Origin: a bacterium
Lineage (GTDB): Bacteria > Calditrichota > Calditrichia > RBG-13-44-9 > J042
NCBI GenBank assembly: GCA_015485355.1
Contig: WFTQ01000114.1
Coordinates: 1-42,325, forward strand
Direction of reading: 5' to 3'
Length of the DNA stretch: 42,325 nucleotides
Position numbers and translations under genes: made by a program. This document shows, piece after piece, positions 14,082 through 23,166 of this stretch. A model generated the notes under the pieces. It was not told the DNA's origin and made no database searches. It saw nothing but the letters and a program-made list of their open reading frames with translations. How positions within the stretch are numbered: the stretch's first letter is position 1; every line of letters begins with the position of its first letter.

Positions 14082-15165
14082 TATCTTGCGCTGGGTTTTG
14101 CTGCCCCTCGTATTGCCGTATCAGGGAGCCCTGATCATCCGGCACTTTCTCTACGATCGCCACTGGTTGCCCGTACACAAACTTCCCCGTCCTGTCATCA
14201 GTGTGGGGAATATTCAACTGGGGGGAACGGGAAAAACGCCGCTGGTAATGGAACTGCTCCGTTTACTGGAAGCGCGGGGATATCGAGTGGCTGTTTTGAG
14301 CCGGGGATATCGCAGACGTCGGCGAACCGGAAGCGTCATTGTAAAAGCGGGAGGCGCACCGGATGGATGTAGCTGGCGGCTGGTAGGCGATGAGCCCTGG
14401 ATGATATTCCGCCGCCTGCAGCGGGGCGTACTGGGGGTAGGGAAAAATCGCTACCGGGTAGGACTGGAGGTCCTCCGGCATCAGGAGGTGGACCTGTTCC
14501 TGTTGGATGATGGCATGCAGCATCGTCGATTGCACCGGGATGTGGAGATTTGTCTGGTCGATGTGTCCCGCTGGTCGGGAGGAAGCCTGGTTTTCCCCTT
14601 TTCCTTTTTACGGGATGTGCCCCAGGCTCTCCAACGGGCCACGGCCATTGTGTTGACCAAGTGGGAGAACCATTCGAAGAAACTGGCATCGGTGAAACAG
14701 GATTTAAGGCGCTGGACGTCCACTCCACTGCTGCAGGGGCGCATCACGCCGGTGGCGATTCGGAAATGGCCGGAGGGTGCAACGGTTTCCCGGGAAATAT
14801 TTCTGCGGGAACCCTGTGGAGCCTTCTGCGGGATCGCCAATCCCGACCATTTTCTCACCATCCTCCACAAATTGCACATTCGTCCCCGGCTGTTTGTCCC
14901 CTATCCCGATCACCATGCCTATCGGGAAAAAGACTTGCGCCGGTTGATTCGATGGGGAAAACAGCAGGGGATTCGCCATTTCCTGACCACGGAAAAAGAT
15001 ACGGTGCGAATCGATGACTACCGCCAACTTATGGAAGAAGAAACGGTGGCGTTTTATTTGGTGGAAGTTCGGTTCCAGCTGGAGCATCCGGAACGGTTCT
15101 GGCATTGGGTGGAAGCGGGATTGGGAAGACGATCCCGGATACCTGAAGGGCAAGAACGGAACTAA
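14065..15165 (+). CDS. lpxK: Tetraacyldisaccharide 4'-kinase
   Basis: LpxK phosphorylates the 4'-position of the lipid A disaccharide at the cytoplasmic face of the inner membrane, the sixth step of the Raetz pathway. The 366-residue product has an N-terminal membrane-associated helix (WFINILRWVLLPLVLPYQG), the P-loop SVGNIQLGGTGKTPLV (about 46-61), VLSRGYRRR, GDEPWMI, LDDGMQHRRL (a family hallmark), ILTK-like VLTKWE, GIANPDHF, and YPDHHAY near the C-terminus. I choose ATG 14065 because GAGAGGG lies just upstream; ATG 14050 is in the same frame and would add five residues. It overlaps the upstream acyltransferase gene, indicating co-translation. The presence of lpxK shows the organism makes lipid A. 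Confidence 0.95.
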   Translation: MPWFINILRWVLLPLVLPYQGALIIRHFLYDRHWLPVHKLPRPVISVGNIQLGGTGKTPLVMELLRLLEARGYRVAVLSRGYRRRRRTGSVIVKAGGAPDGCSWRLVGDEPWMIFRRLQRGVLGVGKNRYRVGLEVLRHQEVDLFLLDDGMQHRRLHRDVEICLVDVSRWSGGSLVFPFSFLRDVPQALQRATAIVLTKWENHSKKLASVKQDLRRWTSTPLLQGRITPVAIRKWPEGATVSREIFLREPCGAFCGIANPDHFLTILHKLHIRPRLFVPYPDHHAYREKDLRRLIRWGKQQGIRHFLTTEKDTVRIDDYRQLMEEETVAFYLVEVRFQLEHPERFWHWVEAGLGRRSRIPEGQERN

Positions 15166-15218
15166 TGGGTCGGCTTTGGGGTATACGGGCTGTGGAAAGG
15201 GCAAAAATAAAAACCCGT

Positions 15219-15247
15219 TTGACAAAACAACAGTCTCGTATTATATT
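15219..15247 (+). promoter_or_regulatory. Promoter of the initiator tRNA gene
   Basis: TTGACA (15219-15224) and TATATT (15242-15247) are spaced by exactly 17 bp, a near-consensus housekeeping-sigma promoter, 19 nt before the tRNA. The region also contains TTTG at 15218-15221 and TATATTGG, which partly fits the Bacteroidota TTTG/TAnnTTTG pattern, so the sigma preference is not settled. Confidence 0.85.
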
Positions 15248-15265
15248 GGGTACGTTTACTTGGAT

Positions 15266-15339
<74 letters not shown>

Positions 15340-15351
15340 CAACAGCAGCCG

Positions 15352-15389
15352 AAAGCGTCGAGAGGGTGGCCCGCTCTCGACGCTTTTTT
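15352..15389 (+). terminator. Rho-independent terminator after tRNA-fMet
   Basis: A perfect 13-bp stem (AAAGCGTCGAGAG at 15352-15364 with CTCTCGACGCTTT at 15374-15386) with a 9-nt loop is followed by T residues to 15389. It closes the single-gene tRNA-fMet transcript. Confidence 0.95.
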
Positions 15390-15413
15390 GATCCATGGCG
15401 GAAACGAAAGCCT

Positions 15414-15490
15414 GGCGGCGTAGCTCAGCTGGTCAGAGCAGCGGAATCATAATCCGCGTGTCCGGGGTTCGAATCCCTGCGCCGCCACCA
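15414..15490 (+). tRNA. tRNA with anticodon CAT, probably elongator Met
   Basis: A 77-nt cloverleaf with CCA encoded. The anticodon arm is GCGGA-ATCATAA-TCCGC, so the anticodon is CAT. The perfectly paired acceptor (GGCGGCG/CGCCGCC) rules out an initiator. The GGAATCATAATCC arm is the usual form of elongator tRNA-Met. A CAT-anticodon tRNA-Ile, which TilS would modify to lysidine, cannot be excluded from sequence alone, and tilS is the very next gene. Confidence 0.93.
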
Positions 15491-15508
15491 TGTTCACCTG
15501 CCGCTCCC

Positions 15509-16897
15509 ATGAACACGTCTCTCAAACATGCGTTTCTGAAATTTCTCCGGCGGTATCATCTGGTGTCTCCCGGGCAGTCGGTTCTGGTCGCCGTTAGCGG
15601 AGGCATCGATTCCGTAGTGCTGTTGCATCTTTTTTGGGAATGGCAACCGCTGTTGCAATTGAAGTTGGGAGTGGCCCATGTGCATCACGGCTTACGTGGG
15701 GCGGAGGCGGATGCCGATGCCGGTTTTGTAAAAGAATTAGCCGCCGCCCTTGGATTGCCCTTTTTCCTCCGCAAAGTGGACGTGCCGACGTTTGCACGGA
15801 ACCACCGCTATTCCTTAGAGGAGGCGGCTCGTATATTGCGGGAAGCCGAGTTGAAACATATCGCTACCCAACAGGGGTATGACCGAATTGCCACGGCCCA
15901 TCATCTGAAAGACCAGGTGGAAACGATTTTCTTGCGCTTGCTGACGGGTACCGGCTTCGAAGGATTGGCCGGTATCCGCCGGGAAAAAGGGCCTTTTATT
16001 CGACCGCTGCTCTTTGCCGCAAAAGCAGATATCGAAGCCTACGCCCGGGAAAACAAGCTGGCCTTCCGGGTGGATCAAACCAATAAAGACTTGCGCTATC
16101 TCCGAAACCGTGTACGGCATCGCCTTCTGCCCTATCTGGAAAAGGAATTTCACCTTCACCATTGGGAGCGGTTTCTGAATATGGCCTTTGTAGTGGACGA
16201 TTGGGCCCGCTACGTGGAACAGCAGGTGGAGCAGGCCTTCCGGACGCAGGTGAAAAAGGTCGGCCAAAATAAATTTCACCTTGAATTGAGCATATTCCGG
16301 GGGTATTTTACCGGAATTCAAATTCGGTTGATAGAGCGGATTGTTCGAGAGTTATCGTCAACGGAGTATCAGTTTCATTATCGGAAGTTTCGAGATTTTC
16401 TGGATTGGTTGGAACGGCGGCGGCAGGGCGGCCGTTGGCAAGTAGCAGGGGGTATTCTGGCGCGGGTGAGCAAGGATCAGCTGATCTTTGAAAGGGTGGA
16501 GAAAACGCGGGTGGTTGATCTGGACGTTTATCCGGATCGGGAATACACCCTTCCGGAATTGAACATAACATTCAGGTGTCAACAGGTCGATAAGGAAAAA
16601 GTGATTTTTAAGGACGATCAGCACATGGAATTTGTGGATGCCTCCCGATTAACCTTTCCCCTCCGGTTACGAACCTGGCAGGCGGGCGATCGTTTCCAGC
16701 CTTTGGGACTTTCGGGGTCAAAGCTGGTCAGCGATTTCCTTCAGGAACAAAAAGCGATCGGCCGGGGAAAAAGGCTTCGTCTGGTATTGTTGAATGGGGA
16801 CGAAATCGTGGCCGTTGTGGGGCATCGAATCAGTGAACGATACAAGATAACGCCTCAAACAACCAGGGTCTTAAAATTAGAGATTCGGGAATTATGA
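15509..16897 (+). CDS. tilS: tRNA(Ile)-lysidine synthase
   Basis: TilS converts C34 of the CAT-anticodon tRNA-Ile to lysidine with ATP and lysine, so that it reads AUA as Ile. The 462-residue product starts at ATG 15509 (MNTSLKHAFLKF). The N-terminal ATP-pyrophosphatase loop is VAVSGGIDSVVLLH (27-40) with SGGIDS at 30-35; the family segments VAHVHHGLRG, TAHHLKDQVET and GLAGI...RPLL follow, with the TilS C-terminal substrate-binding domains to the end (RTWQAGDRFQPLGLSGSK). The frame extends upstream to 15395, but only across the tRNA gene. Only 18 nt separate the tRNA CCA from this ATG and no Shine-Dalgarno is visible. It overlaps hpt by 4 nt (ATGA). The order tilS-hpt-ftsH is widespread in bacteria. 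Confidence 0.95.
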   Translation: MNTSLKHAFLKFLRRYHLVSPGQSVLVAVSGGIDSVVLLHLFWEWQPLLQLKLGVAHVHHGLRGAEADADAGFVKELAAALGLPFFLRKVDVPTFARNHRYSLEEAARILREAELKHIATQQGYDRIATAHHLKDQVETIFLRLLTGTGFEGLAGIRREKGPFIRPLLFAAKADIEAYARENKLAFRVDQTNKDLRYLRNRVRHRLLPYLEKEFHLHHWERFLNMAFVVDDWARYVEQQVEQAFRTQVKKVGQNKFHLELSIFRGYFTGIQIRLIERIVRELSSTEYQFHYRKFRDFLDWLERRRQGGRWQVAGGILARVSKDQLIFERVEKTRVVDLDVYPDREYTLPELNITFRCQQVDKEKVIFKDDQHMEFVDASRLTFPLRLRTWQAGDRFQPLGLSGSKLVSDFLQEQKAIGRGKRLRLVLLNGDEIVAVVGHRISERYKITPQTTRVLKLEIREL

Positions 16898-17448
16898 AAG
16901 TAGAGAAGTTTATTAAAATCGATGATTTAAGGTTTGAAATTTTGATCGATACGGAACGTTTGCAGCGACGGGTGCGGGAACTGGCTGCCGAAATTTCCCG
17001 GGATTATCGGGGACGGATTCCCATCTTGGTCGGCGTTTTAAACGGGGCATCCATTTTTTTAGCCGACCTGATCCGGGAAATGGAGATCGATTGCGAAATG
17101 GATTTCATTAAGATCTCCAGTTACGGTAACGCCCGGGTGTCTTCCGGAGAAATCACCATGATCAAAGATTTTAGTGCCGATCTTCATGGCCGGGACGTGA
17201 TTGTGGTGGAAGACATCGTGGATTCCGGTTTGTCCGTTCAATACTTGCGGCGCCGCATCAACAGCCTGAAACCATCCTCCCTCAAATTTGTATCATTATT
17301 GGTAAAGAAGGGAGCGGCAAAGGTCGAGTTAAAGATTGATTACATTGGATTTGAAATCGAAAATCGCTTTGTCATCGGATACGGATTGGACTATAAGCAA
17401 ATCAAACGGAATTTAAATGCGATTTATCAGTTAGTTGAAGAAAAATGA
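16894..17448 (+). CDS. hpt: Hypoxanthine phosphoribosyltransferase
   Basis: A 184-residue cytoplasmic type I phosphoribosyltransferase for purine salvage (hypoxanthine or guanine plus PRPP to IMP or GMP). The PRPP-binding motif is DVIVVEDIVDSG (101-112), with LVGVLNGASIFLADL (45-59) as the pyrophosphate loop region and SSYG (75-78) in the mobile loop. YIGFEIENRFVIGYGLDY is the base-binding C-terminal part. It begins inside the last codons of tilS (ATGA overlap) and ends just before ftsH. The length is normal. Confidence 0.96.
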   Translation: MKVEKFIKIDDLRFEILIDTERLQRRVRELAAEISRDYRGRIPILVGVLNGASIFLADLIREMEIDCEMDFIKISSYGNARVSSGEITMIKDFSADLHGRDVIVVEDIVDSGLSVQYLRRRINSLKPSSLKFVSLLVKKGAAKVELKIDYIGFEIENRFVIGYGLDYKQIKRNLNAIYQLVEEK

Positions 17449-17476
17449 ACGAATGCATAAGAGTCGGTGCTGTTTT

Positions 17477-19606
17477 ATGGCAGAAAACAAAAACACGTTT
17501 TTAAATAGGAAGAGTCGACCGGAAGGGCCTCCGGACAACGATGAGTTTCAGTGGAAGAAGGGATCGCGGTCGATTCTTTTTTGGATCATCTTATTGTTAG
17601 GGCTCATCTTCATTTCCACCATTCTTCCCCTGGGGAGAGAGGCGGAACGTGAGGTGCCTTATTCCCAGTATTTATATTTCCTGAATAACGGGCTTATCCT
17701 GCGGGGAAAGGTGATTATTAAGGAGAACGAGTTTATCGGATGGCTGAAGGAGCCTTTCACGGACGTGCTGCCCAGCGGAAAGAAAGTCACCTATCAGAAG
17801 TTTAAGACCATACTTCCGTTTGTGGACGAGAATAGCGTCCAATTGTGGCAGGAGAAAAACATTGACATCGAGTTTGCTCAGCCGTCCAGCCAGTGGTTGT
17901 TGATACTGGGGAATTTTCTGCCTTGGGTGCTGTTGATCGGGTTCTGGATTTTCCTGGCGCGACGGATGCAGGGCGGCGGAGCCGGACGAAACATCTTCTC
18001 CTTTGGCAAAAGCCGGGCGAAAATGCTCATGGAAAACGAGACCAAGGTAACCTTTGACGACGTTGCCGGCTGTGATGAGGCCAAGGAGGAATTGCGAGAG
18101 ATCATAGAATTTTTAAAGAATCCTGCCAAATTCAGCCGCTTGGGCGGGAAAATCCCCAAGGGGGCGTTGTTGCTGGGACCCCCGGGGACGGGCAAAACGC
18201 TTTTGGCCCGGGCGGTTGCCGGCGAAGCGGGCGTGCCGTTCTTTTCCATGAGCGGGGCCGATTTTGTGGAGATGTTTGTAGGCGTGGGGGCCAGTCGGGT
18301 GCGGGATTTGTTCGAACAAGGACGGCGGCATGCCCCCTGTATCATCTTCATTGACGAGATCGATGCCGTGGGACGGCAGCGAGGTGCCGGTTTAGGCGGA
18401 GGGCACGACGAACGGGAACAGACCCTGAATGCCCTGCTGGTGGAAATGGACGGTTTCGACACCGCCGAAGGGGTCATCATCCTGGCGGCCACCAACCGTC
18501 CCGATGTCCTGGACCCCGCCCTGTTACGACCGGGACGTTTCGATCGTCAGATTGTGGTGGATCGTCCCGATGTGCGCGGCCGTGAGGGGATCCTTCGGGT
18601 GCATACCAAAAGCATCCCCTTAGCCGAAGACGTCGATTTGAAGGTCATCGCCAAGGGAACCCCGGGATTGGCCGGTGCCGAGCTGGCCAATCTGGTGAAC
18701 GAGGCGGCCCTGTATGCCGCCAGGAACAACCGGGAAAAGGTGACCATGGAAGATTTCGAAATGGCAAAAGACAAAGTAATGATGGGCATCGAGCGGCGCA
18801 GCCTGATTATCAGCGAAGAAGAAAAACGCATCACCGCTTATCACGAAGCCGGGCATGTTCTGGTGGCCAAATTGATCCCCGGTTCAGATCCGGTGCACAA
18901 GGTCACCATCATCCCGCGAGGTCGGGCGCTGGGACTGACCGCATACCTGCCCATCGACGAACGGCATAACTACTCGAAGAGCTATCTGGAAAACATGTTG
19001 TGCCATCTGCTGGGGGGACGGGTGGCCGAAAAACTGGTATTGAACGAGCTGACCACGGGCGCCGGCAACGATCTGGAACGGGCCACCGAAATTGCCCGAA
19101 AGATGGTGTGTGAATGGGGAATGAGCGAACGGATTGGGCCGCTTACTTTTGGTAAAAAAGAGGAGGAAATCTTCCTGGGGCGGGAAATTGCCACCCATCG
19201 GGATTTTAGTGAAAAAACGGCCGAAGAAATCGATGCCGAAATTCGGCGGATTGTTTCGGATGCGGAGAAAAAGGTGGAAAAATTGATCGCAAAAAACATC
19301 GATAAACTGCATCGTCTGGCCGAGGCGCTGCTGGAGCGCGAAATTCTGGACGGCCAGGAAATTGATTGGGTGCTGGAAGGAAAACCTCTGCCCGAACGCA
19401 ACCAGACCCGAAAATCCTCCGATTGGAAGCCGAAAACGGAAAAACGGGAGTCGGGAAAAAAAGAAGAAGCCCTCGATGAGGCCTCCGAAGCGGAAACCGC
19501 CGCGGCCGCTTCGGAAGAAACCCCGGCCGAGGAAGTCCCTCAGGAAAAGTCCTCCTCGGTCGATGCCTCTCCCATTGAGCCTCCCCCCAAGCCCATGGGG
19601 AAGTAA
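17477..19606 (+). CDS. ftsH: ATP-dependent zinc metalloprotease FtsH
   Basis: Membrane-anchored AAA+ protease that degrades misfolded membrane proteins and regulators such as LpxC in many Gram-negatives. From ATG 17477 it is 709 residues. TM1 is at about 33-52 and TM2 at about 139-162, with the periplasmic domain between. Walker A is GPPGTGKT (234-241), Walker B IIFIDEID, then the second-region-of-homology [20 protein letters not shown], and the zinc site HEAGH (H456, E457, H460) with D532 as third ligand. The last ~70 residues are an E/S/P/A-rich tail, longer than in most homologues. In-frame TTG 17435 and ATG 17453 are alternative starts overlapping or following hpt; none has a strong ribosome binding site, so the start is uncertain. 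Confidence 0.96.
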   Translation: MAENKNTFLNRKSRPEGPPDNDEFQWKKGSRSILFWIILLLGLIFISTILPLGREAEREVPYSQYLYFLNNGLILRGKVIIKENEFIGWLKEPFTDVLPSGKKVTYQKFKTILPFVDENSVQLWQEKNIDIEFAQPSSQWLLILGNFLPWVLLIGFWIFLARRMQGGGAGRNIFSFGKSRAKMLMENETKVTFDDVAGCDEAKEELREIIEFLKNPAKFSRLGGKIPKGALLLGPPGTGKTLLARAVAGEAGVPFFSMSGADFVEMFVGVGASRVRDLFEQGRRHAPCIIFIDEIDAVGRQRGAGLGGGHDEREQTLNALLVEMDGFDTAEGVIILAATNRPDVLDPALLRPGRFDRQIVVDRPDVRGREGILRVHTKSIPLAEDVDLKVIAKGTPGLAGAELANLVNEAALYAARNNREKVTMEDFEMAKDKVMMGIERRSLIISEEEKRITAYHEAGHVLVAKLIPGSDPVHKVTIIPRGRALGLTAYLPIDERHNYSKSYLENMLCHLLGGRVAEKLVLNELTTGAGNDLERATEIARKMVCEWGMSERIGPLTFGKKEEEIFLGREIATHRDFSEKTAEEIDAEIRRIVSDAEKKVEKLIAKNIDKLHRLAEALLEREILDGQEIDWVLEGKPLPERNQTRKSSDWKPKTEKRESGKKEEALDEASEAETAAAASEETPAEEVPQEKSSSVDASPIEPPPKPMGK

Positions 19607-19652
19607 ATTCTCGTATTTATTATAGGTTATTGAAAAAATATTTTTTATATTG

Positions 19653-19688
19653 GAATCGGGTTTGTGACAATGAACCCGATTCTTTTTT
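19653..19688 (+). terminator. Rho-independent terminator of the tilS-hpt-ftsH operon
   Basis: GAATCGGGTT (19653-19662) pairs perfectly with AACCCGATTC (19673-19682), followed by six Ts. It separates ftsH from folE. An open frame extending folE upstream to 19664 runs through this hairpin, which argues for the later folE start. Confidence 0.95.
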
Positions 19689-19714
19689 CATCGGGTGGAT
19701 CAGCAGGGAAATCC

Positions 19715-20269
19715 ATGGACCTGAAGAAGATCGAGAAAGGCGTCCGTTTGATATTGGAGGGAATTGGTGAGGATCTCCACCGCGAGGGGCTCAGGGAAAC
19801 CCCTCGCCGGGTGGCCGAAATGTGTCGGGAAATCTTTGCCGGTGTGGGAGGGCAACCGGAAGTGCCTGTGGGATTTAATGATCCCGATATTCAGGAAGAC
19901 CTGGTGGCCGTCACCAATGTCCCGTTCTATTCCGTGTGTGAACACCATCTGCTACCCTTCTTTGGAATGGTGCACCTGTTTTACTGTCCCCGTAACCACA
20001 AGGTGGCGGGGTTTTCCAGCCTGATCAAAATTGTGGAGGTGTTTTCACGGCGACCTCAAATTCAAGAGCGGTTTACCCATCAGATTGCCGATGCCCTTAT
20101 GACGGCCCTGGAGCCCCAAGGCGTTCTGGTGGTGGTGGAGGCTACCCAGTTGTGCGTGGCGATGAGGGGCTTACAAAAGGAAGGGGTGCGTACGGTTACC
20201 CAGGTCGTTCGCGGGGAAGTTCCTCTGGATAAGATCAATGTATCCCGTTACTTACAATCGGTGGATTAG
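19715..20269 (+). CDS. folE: GTP cyclohydrolase I
   Basis: FolE converts GTP to 7,8-dihydroneopterin triphosphate, the first step of folate (and queuosine) synthesis, as a homodecamer in the cytoplasm. The 184-residue product from ATG 19715 (MDLKKIEKGVRLIL) has AGGGA upstream. Zinc and catalytic residues are visible: C75 and H78 in FYSVCEHHLLPFFG and C147 in EATQLCVAMRG. ETPRRVAEM (28-36), KVAGFSSLIKIVEVFSRRPQ (substrate binding) and GVLV complete the fold. This is a type IA, zinc-dependent enzyme. The gene 9 nt downstream and folP further on suggest a folate transcription unit. Confidence 0.97.
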   Translation: MDLKKIEKGVRLILEGIGEDLHREGLRETPRRVAEMCREIFAGVGGQPEVPVGFNDPDIQEDLVAVTNVPFYSVCEHHLLPFFGMVHLFYCPRNHKVAGFSSLIKIVEVFSRRPQIQERFTHQIADALMTALEPQGVLVVVEATQLCVAMRGLQKEGVRTVTQVVRGEVPLDKINVSRYLQSVD

Positions 20270-20278
20270 CAAGCCCGG

Positions 20279-21952
20279 ATGATGATGAACGAATGGATGA
20301 AGTTGCTTTCCGGAAATGTCCCCGGTGGAGTGGGGCTTTATTTCGTGTTGTTGTTGACCATAGCATTGGTGCTCTTTTATTTCTATCGTACCAGCGAATT
20401 GTTTACCGGTAAGCATTTCCGCTGGTGGTTTGCAGGAAGCTGGTTTTTTCTGACCGCCGTTTATGGGCTTGTATGGATTCATCATCCACCGCCGCAATTG
20501 TTAAAACGATATTCCGTCGCCTTTTTTGCCCGGGAACCTCAGGATCGCTGGTTGGCCTATTTTTTGCGGGACGAAATTTCCGATCGCACCCAACCCTATC
20601 AGGGAGCCTGGTCGTATTTTTTTCCCCAGCGATGGGTTTACCTGGCCGACTTCGACGACCCCGATTCCCGGGAACTTTTCTTCACCCTGGCCCAAAAATT
20701 GTCCCTCCAGCGGTTTGTACTGGGTACTGTAGAACGTCGGGGCCGATCCGTTTCCCTGACCCTGGAATATTTTGAAGAGAACGGAAGGCGTAAAGCGGCC
20801 GAAAAGCGCCTGATGATTGATCGGCAACATCCCGGTCGACAACTGATGGAAGTGATGAAGTGGATCGATCAGTATGTTCCGCAATTGTTTTTTCAAATGG
20901 AACAAGTGATCGACGATTCCCTTTTTGCACTGGCCAGGGACGATTTTTTTCGTCGCCGGCCGCAGGAGGCCGTCCGATTGTACCAGAAATCACTGAAAAT
21001 GTTGGATGTGGATGAGCAAGCTTTGAAGTGGGTGCATTATGCGCGCATTCGCTATGCCAGGCATCTGCGCCGCCTGAGCGGAGAACGGCAAAACCCTTTT
21101 GATTTTCGACAGCGTCCCTGGGAAAAAATCAACCGCCGGGCGCGAAATCGGTTATTGCTTTTGTTACGAGAGAATCCACGATCATACATGGGCGACCCGT
21201 ATTTAAACATGATGATTGCCGAAAGCTTTATCCTGGAAAAACAATTTGGGGATGCAGAGGTCTTTTTGAAAAGCGCCTTTGCAGACAATCCCTTCGATGC
21301 GGAAATTCTGGAAAATCTCTCGCACTTGCATCCTTCCCGGTATAAAGACCTGAAATTTCGCGGAAAAAATGGAATTTTGGAAAAGATTTTAATATATTGT
21401 CCCCTGTATGAGGATATTCTGATTGAATTCGTTGAACGTTTATTGAAAATCAGTTCTTTCCATGGAGAACCTCCTGTAAAGGTAAGGGAATACCTGCAAC
21501 GTTATCTGGAGTTGAACCCGGCTTCGCCGGTGGCTTGGAATTTATTGGGGAAATTTTATTATCTAACCTTTCGGAATCCGGAGGCGTTACAGGCCTTTTT
21601 TAAGGCCGATTCCCTGGAGCCGGATAATGCGTTGGTGCAATTCAACATCGGTGTGGTCTACCATAAACTCAAAAACCTGGATGAAGCGGAGAAATACTTT
21701 AAAAAAGCCATAGCCATCAATGATTATTTAGATGCCCATCTGTATCTGGGGGAGATTTATTACGAACGGGGAGAGTACGAAAAGGCTTTAAAGGAATTCC
21801 GTTATCGGGTGGCTCATAAGACAGGCCCCGATGATGAGTATGCGCTGGAAGCGATGAAGGGAATCAGAAAATGCCTGGAAGCGCTCAACATTCCAATACC
21901 AGGAGCAGGAGCATCGAATGGTAAGGCTTCTCCGAGGGCTCAACGAGAGTGA
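20279..21952 (+). CDS. Membrane-anchored TPR protein
   Basis: A 557-residue protein with two N-terminal membrane helices (about 19-36 and 50-67), a mid-region I do not recognise (about 75-230), and a C-terminal superhelix of tetratricopeptide repeats. The clearest repeats are at about 415-510: PASPVAWNLLGKFYYLTFRN, PDNALVQFNIGVVYHKLKN, LDEAEKYFKKAI and YLDAHLYLGEIYYERGEY. The architecture suggests a scaffold on one side of the inner membrane. It sits 9 nt after folE and its last 35 nt overlap the start of folP, so it is co-transcribed with folate genes without an obvious folate role. ATG 20279 is followed by two more ATGs; the exact start is uncertain. Confidence 0.85.
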   Translation: MMMNEWMKLLSGNVPGGVGLYFVLLLTIALVLFYFYRTSELFTGKHFRWWFAGSWFFLTAVYGLVWIHHPPPQLLKRYSVAFFAREPQDRWLAYFLRDEISDRTQPYQGAWSYFFPQRWVYLADFDDPDSRELFFTLAQKLSLQRFVLGTVERRGRSVSLTLEYFEENGRRKAAEKRLMIDRQHPGRQLMEVMKWIDQYVPQLFFQMEQVIDDSLFALARDDFFRRRPQEAVRLYQKSLKMLDVDEQALKWVHYARIRYARHLRRLSGERQNPFDFRQRPWEKINRRARNRLLLLLRENPRSYMGDPYLNMMIAESFILEKQFGDAEVFLKSAFADNPFDAEILENLSHLHPSRYKDLKFRGKNGILEKILIYCPLYEDILIEFVERLLKISSFHGEPPVKVREYLQRYLELNPASPVAWNLLGKFYYLTFRNPEALQAFFKADSLEPDNALVQFNIGVVYHKLKNLDEAEKYFKKAIAINDYLDAHLYLGEIYYERGEYEKALKEFRYRVAHKTGPDDEYALEAMKGIRKCLEALNIPIPGAGASNGKASPRAQRE

Positions 21953-23108
21953 TTGGCAACTGGAGTTGCAGCAAATCGATCCCCGGATCACCCTTTCGGA
22001 CATTTCCGGTTATTTACAACCGGGAACCCTGTTTGTTAAAATTACGGCTTTTCCTTCCTCGTTGATAGAGGTTGTGCAATCCCTCTTGGTTCGGCATTGT
22101 GGGGCCATCCTGGTCCGTGGTGCGGATGGCGATACGTCGGTGCGCTTCATTTTTGCTCTGCCGGCGCTTCGGCAGCGAAATTTTTTGGAGCAGTTGAGCG
22201 GTGCCGGGGAATCGGTGCTTCAGGAGCTGGGCGCCCGGTGTAGCCGGCTTCTGGAAAATGCCCGCAAGCGGCGGTGGCACTTTCAATCGCGAGGGGTATC
22301 CATCCCCATCGATAAGCCGGTGATCATGGGGGTGTTAAATGTGACGCCGGATTCCTTCAGTGACGGGGGGCGCTATCTGGACCCCGAAGCGGCATACCGA
22401 CGGGCCTTGGAAATGCGCGAGCAGGGGGCGGAGTGGATTGATATTGGTGGGGAATCCACCCGACCGGGATCGGCAGCGGTTCCCCTTGAAGAAGAGTGGC
22501 GACGCATTGAGCCTGTCATCACCCGGTTGTCCCGGGAGAGGGATATCATTCTTTCTGTCGATACGTATAAGAGCGAAATAGCTCGCCGGGCCCTGGAGAG
22601 TGGAGCGCACATGGTCAATGATATCAGCGGATTCTCCTTTGATGCCCGTATGCGGCAGGTGGTAGCGCGGTATGGAGTCCCCGCCGTTTTAATGCATATC
22701 AAAGGGACGCCCCGGGATATGCAAAACAATCCCCGTTATACCAATTTGATGGACGAGTTGTATGGGTTTTTAGAGCAACGCATTCAGTATGCCCGTGATG
22801 GTGGGGTCGAGCAGATCATCATCGATCCCGGCATCGGCTTCGGAAAACGTTGGGAAGATAATTTTGAAATCCTGCGCCGATTGGGGGAATTCTCCTCCCT
22901 GGGATACCCCGTATTGGTGGGAACCTCCCGGAAATCGTTCATCGGCCGGTTGTTAGATGTTGCTCCGGAAGAACGGGTGGTCGGTACCATGGCTTCCATT
23001 GCGGCGGCCTATCGGGCCGGTGCGCGCATTTTTCGGGTCCATGATGTCGTAGAAACGCGGCAAACGCTGCAGGTGTTGGAGGGAATTTCCCAAAATAAAG
23101 CTATGTAA
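21918..23108 (+). CDS. folP: Dihydropteroate synthase with N-terminal extension
   Basis: FolP joins p-aminobenzoate to 6-hydroxymethyl-dihydropterin diphosphate. The TIM-barrel domain spans about 134-396: IMGVLNVTPDSFSDGG (136-151), IDIGGESTRPGS (the pterin/sulfonamide loop), SVDTYKSEIARRAL, VNDISG, MHIKGTPRDMQ, DPGIGFGK and VGTSRKSFIG, all with intact signature residues. Residues 1-130 are an extra domain not present in the ~280-residue E. coli enzyme; extended DHPS proteins of this kind are known in some lineages, but I cannot name its function. A strong ribosome binding site (AGGAGCAGGAG) precedes ATG 21918, inside the end of the TPR gene. It is followed by cdaA, a common pairing in Bacteroidota-related genomes. 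Confidence 0.95.
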   Translation: MVRLLRGLNESDWQLELQQIDPRITLSDISGYLQPGTLFVKITAFPSSLIEVVQSLLVRHCGAILVRGADGDTSVRFIFALPALRQRNFLEQLSGAGESVLQELGARCSRLLENARKRRWHFQSRGVSIPIDKPVIMGVLNVTPDSFSDGGRYLDPEAAYRRALEMREQGAEWIDIGGESTRPGSAAVPLEEEWRRIEPVITRLSRERDIILSVDTYKSEIARRALESGAHMVNDISGFSFDARMRQVVARYGVPAVLMHIKGTPRDMQNNPRYTNLMDELYGFLEQRIQYARDGGVEQIIIDPGIGFGKRWEDNFEILRRLGEFSSLGYPVLVGTSRKSFIGRLLDVAPEERVVGTMASIAAAYRAGARIFRVHDVVETRQTLQVLEGISQNKAM

Positions 23109-23166
23109 AAAAATATTAAGGTTTTAACCAAACGGTTCGATAATTGGGCAATTAAAGGGAAGGGGT

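Noticed and set aside
15395-15508. Extension of tilS upstream through the tRNA
   Set aside because: The extra 38 codons are the translation of the tRNA gene, a common artefact frame.
19664-19714. Extension of folE to GTG 19664
   Set aside because: It would begin inside the rho-independent terminator; ATG 19715 has its own ribosome binding site and matches family length.
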